Shown one piece after another: positions 5,282 to 5,476 of a stretch of DNA of 5,476 bases. This DNA comes from Gemmatimonadota bacterium (GTDB lineage Bacteria; Gemmatimonadota; Gemmatimonadetes; Longimicrobiales; RSA9), in assembly GCA_016207445.1 (NCBI GenBank), contig JACQPS010000089.1, positions 1 to 5,476 on the forward strand, in the 5' to 3' direction. Below the pieces are notes generated by a model that ran no database searches, was not told where the DNA came from, and saw only the letters and a list, made by a program, of their open reading frames with translations. How positions within the stretch are numbered: the first letter of the stretch is position 1; each line of letters opens with the position of its first letter. The position numbers and the translations under genes were made by a program.

Positions 5282-5476
5282 CTATTCGGCTGCGCGCGCC
5301 GCCGCAGCGGCCACCGGGGCAGGCGCGGCCGGCGCGGCTGCCGCGTCCAGATCCCCGGCCAGCAGCGCCTCCCACTGGTCCAGCATGCGGTCGTACACGA
5401 AGCGCTCCGCCACGCGCCGCCGCCCCGCCCGTCCGGCCAGCGCGCGAGCGTGCGGGTCCGCGAGCAGCGAGTGCGC
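5282..5476 (-). CDS. C-terminal end of a GT4-like glycosyltransferase with an Ala/Pro-rich tail
   Basis: The last 64 codons of a gene that starts beyond the window, ending in TAG (5284-5282). The segment LLADPHARALAGRAGRRRVAERFVYDRMLDQWEALLAG (residues 4-41 of the visible part) is the typical final helix pair of GT4 enzymes, where the last helix crosses back to the N-terminal domain ('LLxDPxxRxxLGxxGRxRVxExFxWxxMxxxYExLL'). After this the protein has an unusual 23-residue tail made almost only of Ala and Pro (AAAAPAAPAPVAAAAARAAE). The catalytic region is outside the window, so the GT4 call rests on this C-terminal pattern and the neighbourhood. It is probably translationally linked with the heptosyltransferase 3 bp downstream. 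Confidence 0.7.
   Translation of the reverse strand, partial: AHSLLADPHARALAGRAGRRRVAERFVYDRMLDQWEALLAGDLDAAAAPAAPAPVAAAAARAAE

Overview
The window is a GC-rich (about 70% by eye), gene-dense piece of a bacterial chromosome. Every credible gene lies on the minus strand, so transcription runs from high to low coordinates. The content points to a Gram-negative (diderm) bacterium that makes lipopolysaccharide (LPS) or lipooligosaccharide: a GT9 heptosyltransferase-like enzyme, three GT4-type glycosyltransferases, a CgeB-like glycosyltransferase and the start of a lipid A (LpxL/HtrB-type) acyltransferase. GC content and gene style would fit Gemmatimonadota, some Deltaproteobacteria/Myxococcota or similar phyla, but nothing in the window fixes the taxon.

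Layout in transcription order: (1) 5476-5282, the last 64 codons of a GT4-like glycosyltransferase with an Ala/Pro-rich tail; (2) 5278-4214, a GT9 ADP-heptose:LPS heptosyltransferase-like protein, 3 bp after gene 1; (3) 4213-4141, the only real intergenic gap (52-73 bp depending on the start chosen), with a four-copy GGGCTC repeat that forms a textbook G-quadruplex motif on the coding strand, followed by a possible -10 box; (4) 4140-3151, a CgeB-like glycosyltransferase; (5) 3154-2603, a small integral-membrane methyltransferase of the isoprenylcysteine/phospholipid methyltransferase type, overlapping gene 4 by ATGA; (6) 2601-1405, a GT4 glycosyltransferase 1 bp downstream; (7) 1402-332, a second GT4 glycosyltransferase, 2 bp downstream or overlapping by CTGA if a CTG start is used; (8) 335-1, the N-terminal 111 codons of an LpxL/HtrB-like acyltransferase, overlapping gene 7 by GTGA.

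Genes 4-8 form a run with almost no spacing, so translational coupling within one operon is likely. Genes 1-2 may belong to the same transcript or to an upstream unit separated by the G-quadruplex/promoter region. Together they look like an envelope glycolipid module: the acyltransferase finishes the lipid anchor, the GT9 and GT4 enzymes build the inner and outer core, and the CgeB-like protein and membrane methyltransferase probably add strain- or lineage-specific decoration. Sugar donors and acceptors cannot be read from the sequence.

No tRNA, rRNA, CRISPR array, insertion sequence, attachment site or clear rho-independent terminator was seen. I did not find a convincing wholly new system. 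The points most worth checking are the G-quadruplex repeat, the apparent CTG start of gene 7, and the methyltransferase embedded among glycosyltransferases.
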